Assembly: GCA_016235675.1 (NCBI GenBank)
Contig: JACRJN010000144.1
Location: 1-52,024 of the forward strand
Direction: 5' to 3'
Source: Candidatus Schekmanbacteria bacterium
GTDB taxonomy: Bacteria > SZUA-182
Length of the DNA: 52,024 nucleotides
Shown piece after piece: positions 47,675 to 52,024 of the stretch. Below the pieces are notes generated by a model, which worked only from the letters and a program-made list of their open reading frames with translations, was not told the DNA's origin and made no database searches. The translations under genes and the position numbers were made by a program. Position 1 is the stretch's first letter. Each line of letters starts with the position of its first letter.

Positions 47675-49198
47675 TCACAGGCAGGATGCCTGTGCTACCG
47701 ATCTCTTGCTCCGATACCAATCTTTATCCGCTTCCAGTCCCACACAAACCGCCGGTGCCGTATCGGCCAGACTTATTGCCCCCTCCAAAGCGTCCGGGCC
47801 GTCATCGTGGACGGTGGGAGAGGGGAAATAAAGCAACTGCTCCAGCAACACATCCTGATCAGTTTGCCCCTTTTGAAAGCGGATGATCCCGCGCTCTACC
47901 CAGGCTGACAAACGACCGATCCGGCCTTCTTTTGACGTATGGTGATTGATTCCCCGCAACGGCAAATGCTGCTGCCGCTCTTTCCCCAAGCTGTCGAATT
48001 CCCGCAAAAGCAGACTCTGAAAAACATTGCTTTCAATCCCGATAATCCGGGGCTGCAACTCCCGGTAACGGTTGTAAGTCACCCGCAACAGGCTGTCGAT
48101 ACTGGCCTTTTTGATATAAGCATCCAGCACGTAAATAATCCCCTCGTTATCGCGGCCTATGGTGACGACGGCCTTGTAATCGGCGCTTTCCCCCGATCCC
48201 GCCGACGGATCGATGAACATAAATACCGCCAACTGGCGTCCCGACAATTCCTGAGGATGGTAATAGCGCAGCCAATCCTCCCGGAAGATGCCTTCCTCGT
48301 CTCTGGGATCGTTTTGATACTCTTTGTTAAAACTCACCGAACCCATGACGGCCTTTTTCTGCTGCAAGCTCTCCAGGGAGTGGCGTTGCGGCCAGAGCGG
48401 GAGATTGTTTTCATCCAGTGCCCGGTAAATCCGTCCCCGCCAGACACCTTTAGCCGCTTGTTGCAGCAATTGCGCCAAAACCGACTTTTTCGCCAGAAGC
48501 GTGCCGATAACAAACAGCGAACCATGTTGATCGATGGCCGGATAAACCGCCTCGACAATCCATTTCAGCACCTTTTCAATCTGCCGGGGATGACGCACCG
48601 ATTGATCATTTTCGATGTCGTCCATCACCACCAAATCCGGGCGATATTGGCGATGCCGCAAGCCCCTGACCTTCTGCCCCTTGCCCCGCGCCAACACCTT
48701 CACCCCGTTCTTGGTGATAAACAACTCGTCAGACCACTGTTTGGCGGATTGGCGTAAATCGCCGAAATCCTGCCGGATGCGCTCGTTTTCCTCCAGTTCC
48801 AGGCGGATGAAACGCACGAAATCGGCGGCCTGATACTCGGTATCGGAAACAATGATGATAAAATGCCGCAGCCCGAAGCAAATCTGATGCAACGGATAGC
48901 CCAGCGTAACTATGGTGGACTTGGCGTGCTCCCTGGGCGCGGCCACTGCTGCCGGACGGTTTTTATCTGCCTTATCGTCCAGCAATTGCACCAATTCCTG
49001 ATGAAACCCGGCGGCAGGCAGATTAAAATAATGGGGCAAATAATTTTCAAAAAAATAAAATTTGTCTTCTTTCGCCCGTTCTTTGCGCTGCCTTTTAGCC
49101 TCATCGGAATCAGCGCTAAACGCCCCGGCTCTTTGGGCCGTTTGCGCCAGAAGCCGCTGCACCCGGCGGTCGAACTCCCGTAATGTAAATTTTTTCAT
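47675..49198 (-). CDS. Phage terminase large subunit
   Basis: AAPREHAKSTIVTLGYPLHQICFG Walker A region; VVMDDIEND; MFIDPSAGSGESADYKAVVTIG nuclease motif. Confidence 0.92.
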   Translation of the reverse strand: MKKFTLREFDRRVQRLLAQTAQRAGAFSADSDEAKRQRKERAKEDKFYFFENYLPHYFNLPAAGFHQELVQLLDDKADKNRPAAVAAPREHAKSTIVTLGYPLHQICFGLRHFIIIVSDTEYQAADFVRFIRLELEENERIRQDFGDLRQSAKQWSDELFITKNGVKVLARGKGQKVRGLRHRQYRPDLVVMDDIENDQSVRHPRQIEKVLKWIVEAVYPAIDQHGSLFVIGTLLAKKSVLAQLLQQAAKGVWRGRIYRALDENNLPLWPQRHSLESLQQKKAVMGSVSFNKEYQNDPRDEEGIFREDWLRYYHPQELSGRQLAVFMFIDPSAGSGESADYKAVVTIGRDNEGIIYVLDAYIKKASIDSLLRVTYNRYRELQPRIIGIESNVFQSLLLREFDSLGKERQQHLPLRGINHHTSKEGRIGRLSAWVERGIIRFQKGQTDQDVLLEQLLYFPSPTVHDDGPDALEGAISLADTAPAVCVGLEADKDWYRSKRSVAQASCL

Positions 49199-49312
49199 AA
49201 GAATTTTTTAACCACGGAAGGCACGGAAAACACGGATTTTTCAATTTTGCATTTTGCTTTTTTAATTTTTAATTTCTTTCTGTGGCCTTTCCGTGTATTC
49301 CGTGGTTATAAA

Positions 49313-49555
49313 CTATCCGTTATCCATTATTTCCTTGATCTGCTTGCGCAATTCCCGATACTTATCCAGTGCTTCCACCAGTTCCTTGAAATTTTGCTCC
49401 GCCAGCCCAATGTCGATGCTTTCTATCCCGTCGTATTTGAACAAGGCGTAATTGATCGATTTAGTCAGGCCGTCGATTTTAATTTCCAGGGCTTGCAGTT
49501 TTTCCTTGCTATCCTGCAAAAGCCCCTTTTTCAATAACGAAATCCTGTTATTCAT
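49313..49555 (-). CDS. Small phage-region protein
   Basis: Intact ORF overlapping the neighbouring 101-aa ORF. Confidence 0.5.
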   Translation of the reverse strand: MNNRISLLKKGLLQDSKEKLQALEIKIDGLTKSINYALFKYDGIESIDIGLAEQNFKELVEALDKYRELRKQIKEIMDNG

Positions 49556-49853
49556 AATCCGCCCTCATTTTGGCGAAAAATTCCGCCAGATGTTCCTCCA
49601 AACGCCCCTTCAGTTCCCGGTCACGCCCATCCAGAAAGATCAATAATTCCTCGATAACCGCGATGCTGGCCGCAAGCATCGGTCTTCCCCCCAATCTATC
49701 CCTCAGATTGGCCAGCTTGAGCAGGACATCTACATCTTTTGTAGTTAACTCCTCATTCAAACGGCTGGACAGATCGCTGACTTTTTGCTCCAACAAGCTA
49801 TGGATTTTTTCCTTCAGCGGCAGAACGCCGGATGATTTTTTCTGGCTTTTCAC
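49548..49853 (-). CDS. Small helical protein upstream of terminase, possible small-terminase candidate
   Basis: Position only; KEKIHSLLEQKVSDLSSRLNEELTTKDVDVLLKLANLRDRLG. Confidence 0.45.
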   Translation of the reverse strand: MKSQKKSSGVLPLKEKIHSLLEQKVSDLSSRLNEELTTKDVDVLLKLANLRDRLGGRPMLAASIAVIEELLIFLDGRDRELKGRLEEHLAEFFAKMRADYE

Positions 49854-50039
49854 CGGGAAATCTTCCTTAAATTAACCACGGAAACGCGGAATTACGGAAA
49901 CACTGAAAAAACAAATTTAAACATAGTAAAAGTGGTAAAATAAATATAATTTGAACCTTAATTTCTTTTCCGTGCTTCTTTTTTTCTGTGTTTCTGTGGT
50001 TATTATTGTCTTTATCCTTGGACGATTTGTTTGAAATTC

Positions 50040-50288
50040 TTACCTCGTCATCGCCAGCAACTTCAGAATCATCACCAGCATCCCCAAACCGGTACTGCCC
50101 AAAAGCCCCTGAATCCACCAAAGCTTATTCTCCACCCGTCCGATGCGGCTGCCAATCTGCCCGATATTTTCCTCGTGCCGCTGGTTCAACCCCTTCTGTT
50201 CACTGATCGACATCCTGATTACCGTTTCCAGATTTTTAATGTCTCCCCGTACCTGTTCCAATTCCAGCTTGATTTCATCGTTCGTCAT
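50040..50288 (-). CDS. XhlA-like membrane-anchored small protein
   Basis: Heptad-rich N-terminus, C-terminal TM WWIQGLLGSTGLGMLVMILKLLAM. Confidence 0.6.
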   Translation of the reverse strand: MTNDEIKLELEQVRGDIKNLETVIRMSISEQKGLNQRHEENIGQIGSRIGRVENKLWWIQGLLGSTGLGMLVMILKLLAMTR

Positions 50289-50328
50289 GTACTGCTCCGT
50301 TGTTATTTAGTGAATGGACTGTCATTGT

Positions 50329-50424
50329 TCAATTCTGTAACCATATCAACAAGGCAAATATCACAAACCAGGCAACAACGTTAAATAGAATTAAGCTTAC
50401 GCAACGTAATGAAAATACATTCAT
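50329..50424 (-). CDS. 31-aa single-TM micropeptide (absent from ORF track)
   Basis: Translated by hand: MNVFSLRCVSLILFNVVAWFVIFALLIWLQN; upstream AAGGAGGCGAGCAAAAATG gives a good ribosome-binding site. Confidence 0.6.
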   Translation of the reverse strand: MNVFSLRCVSLILFNVVAWFVIFALLIWLQN

Positions 50425-50493
50425 TTTTGCTCGCCTCCTTCCCTCAGCATCATGGTTATAATTATACACATTGTTGCAAAAATGTCAAAAATG

Positions 50494-50553
50494 GTTACAG
50501 CCTGTAACGGATAATGGCGGCCAGCTACAGGCGATTTTGTTACAATTTGTAAC
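50494..50553. promoter_or_regulatory. Two GTTACAnnnTGTAAC palindromes, putative operators
   Basis: GTTACAGCCTGTAAC 50494-50508; GTTACAATTTGTAAC 50539-50553. Confidence 0.6.
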
Positions 50554-50655
50554 GAGATGCTACTATTATCGTGAATTATCGGTAAATATTGCGATTTTTA
50601 ATGTGGGGGGAAGAAAAGGGTGAAGGGTGAAGGGTGAAAAAAGATGGATGCTGTA

Positions 50656-50830
50656 CTAGTACAGCGTCCATTTTATATTGACGGGTTGGGATAAAGATTT
50701 TATACTCTCCGTTTTGTCATTCCCGAATGATGTTATCGGGAATCTGGTTTTTTTAAACACCATATCCCCGATAAAGGCATTCGGGGATGACATGTTGGAA
50801 CCCGTCAACATTAAATGGACGGCGTACTAG
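50656..50830. repeat. MITE-like element: about 32-bp imperfect inverted repeats CTAGTACRSCGTCCATTTWATRTTGACGGGTT around a GTCATTCCCGAATG hairpin
   Basis: 50656-50687 and 50799-50830; inner 50716-50791. Confidence 0.88.
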
Positions 50831-52023
50831 CGGGCTTCTTCAATTTTTCTAAGCAAAGCAGTATAATTGGGGCAGGCGGCGAATTCGCTTTCGATGAATT
50901 TTTTCAGCTTCTCCAGGGCGGGCTTGTCTTTGACGCTTAAGAAATCTTCCATTTGTTTCTTTTGGCAGGTATCGAAATAGGAACATTTAACCTCTAAAAC
51001 GCTTACCCGGATTTTTTGATAATCCCGGAAGAATTTCAAATCATCCTCCATCAATTTTTCCACATCCATAATTCCTTGCCAGTTGCAGTCCTGGTAAGCC
51101 TTATAAAGGGATTTTTGGGCGCACTGGTAAAAGTATTGGATGAAGGCATCTTCTAATCCCGGTTCAATCCGCTCATATCCCGGACAATGGGTGATTTCCT
51201 CGATCTTGCTCATCTTTTTGAGATTTTGCAGTTGGTTATAATCGCAATCGTCTACAGCCTGTTCTAAATTTTTCGGAGTGCATCCGGTGAAATATACGCA
51301 TTCGGCTTCTTTTACTTTACCAAGCATGGCCGCCTTATTCGGATGATTGGCGAATTCCTGGTTGATTTTTTCTTCCACATTTTTGATTTGTTTCAAATTG
51401 CATTTGTCCCGCCCCTGTTGCAATTGGTTTTCTATACACTGTTGAAAATAATTATTCTCCGCCTGCTGGATTGATTTTACAAATTTTGCCTTGTCGGTAT
51501 CGCTGGAAATTCCCTTGTCGTAAAGCAATTTTTCCCAATTGAGGATACCATGCAGGTTGCAGCTTTGCACGGCACGGTCAAGAACTTGGTTAAAACAGCG
51601 CTCTACAATCTGAGGTTTATGGCTTTTGATGGTTTCCCCTAATTTATTTTGGGTCTGACAACCTTTTAAACTATCCTCCAGATGAAAAATCTCCCGTAAA
51701 TTACACTCCTTTTGCAGGCGTGATAATTCCTCCTGACCGCAACGATCCAGATAGTTACATTCCATCTGCTCAATCAGATCGTCCATCGCCTGATATTGAG
51801 CGGGATCGCAATTGCCCCATTTTTCCAGAGGCAGGGTATTGTCGATCCGCTGTAATTTGTCGGGCGCACAATCATCAGGAGCCATCTGGGCGATTATTTG
51901 GGATTGGCAATCTTTACCCAGATTGCACTTGGCCTGCAAAACCTTGCGCTCCATGATAGAAAAATTGGCACAATCTTTCATATCGGTTTTTAAGGTGGTG
52001 TCTATCTCCAGGATTTTGTGCAC
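50827..52023 (-). CDS. Cys-containing tandem-repeat protein, truncated by window edge
   Basis: Recurring AECNYxxxC...CNLxxIxxLE units. Confidence 0.65.
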   Translation of the reverse strand: MHKILEIDTTLKTDMKDCANFSIMERKVLQAKCNLGKDCQSQIIAQMAPDDCAPDKLQRIDNTLPLEKWGNCDPAQYQAMDDLIEQMECNYLDRCGQEELSRLQKECNLREIFHLEDSLKGCQTQNKLGETIKSHKPQIVERCFNQVLDRAVQSCNLHGILNWEKLLYDKGISSDTDKAKFVKSIQQAENNYFQQCIENQLQQGRDKCNLKQIKNVEEKINQEFANHPNKAAMLGKVKEAECVYFTGCTPKNLEQAVDDCDYNQLQNLKKMSKIEEITHCPGYERIEPGLEDAFIQYFYQCAQKSLYKAYQDCNWQGIMDVEKLMEDDLKFFRDYQKIRVSVLEVKCSYFDTCQKKQMEDFLSVKDKPALEKLKKFIESEFAACPNYTALLRKIEEAR

Positions 52024-52024
52024 A

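Noticed and set aside
47939-48757. 272-aa plus-strand ORF
   Set aside because: Antisense to the terminase, which has clear catalytic motifs; shadow ORF.
1-52024. tRNA or rRNA genes, including a tRNA attachment site for the phage region
   Set aside because: No tRNA-like cloverleaf with CCA/TTC-arm or rRNA sequence was recognised by eye; a tRNAscan-SE run would be decisive.

Overview
Window from a Gram-negative, probably uncultivated bacterium (lpxB present). About 0-23 kb is host chromosome: tilS, lpxB, yicC-like, recR, a methyltransferase, a beta-helix protein, purH, a transglutaminase-like protein, galT, glgA, a second methyltransferase, a giant DUF4175-like coiled-coil protein and a TIGR03790-like protein. 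A VapBC-type pair follows at 23.0-23.6 kb. About 23.6-50.4 kb is a nearly complete siphovirus-type structural cluster on the minus strand: terminase, portal, protease-capsid fusion, connectors, tail tube, very short tape measure, gpL/DUF2163-like protein, gpJ-like protein, NlpC/P60 and amidase. No integrase, repressor or replication gene is visible, and the same host intergenic hairpin repeats occupy nearly every spacer. It resembles a gene transfer agent or long-domesticated prophage. Embedded cargo includes a Tlde1/DUF2778-like peptidoglycan effector with a convergent membrane protein, an AbrB/PIN toxin-antitoxin pair, and an AT-rich HEPN cassette with its own terminator. The most pervasive unexplained signal is combinatorial 'palindrome-inside-palindrome' repeats: several unrelated hairpin families sit in the loops of other hairpins, up to three levels deep. 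One is inserted in frame in a CDS, and several supply stop codons or C-terminal tails. All family assignments were made by eye from the ORF translations; no searches were run.
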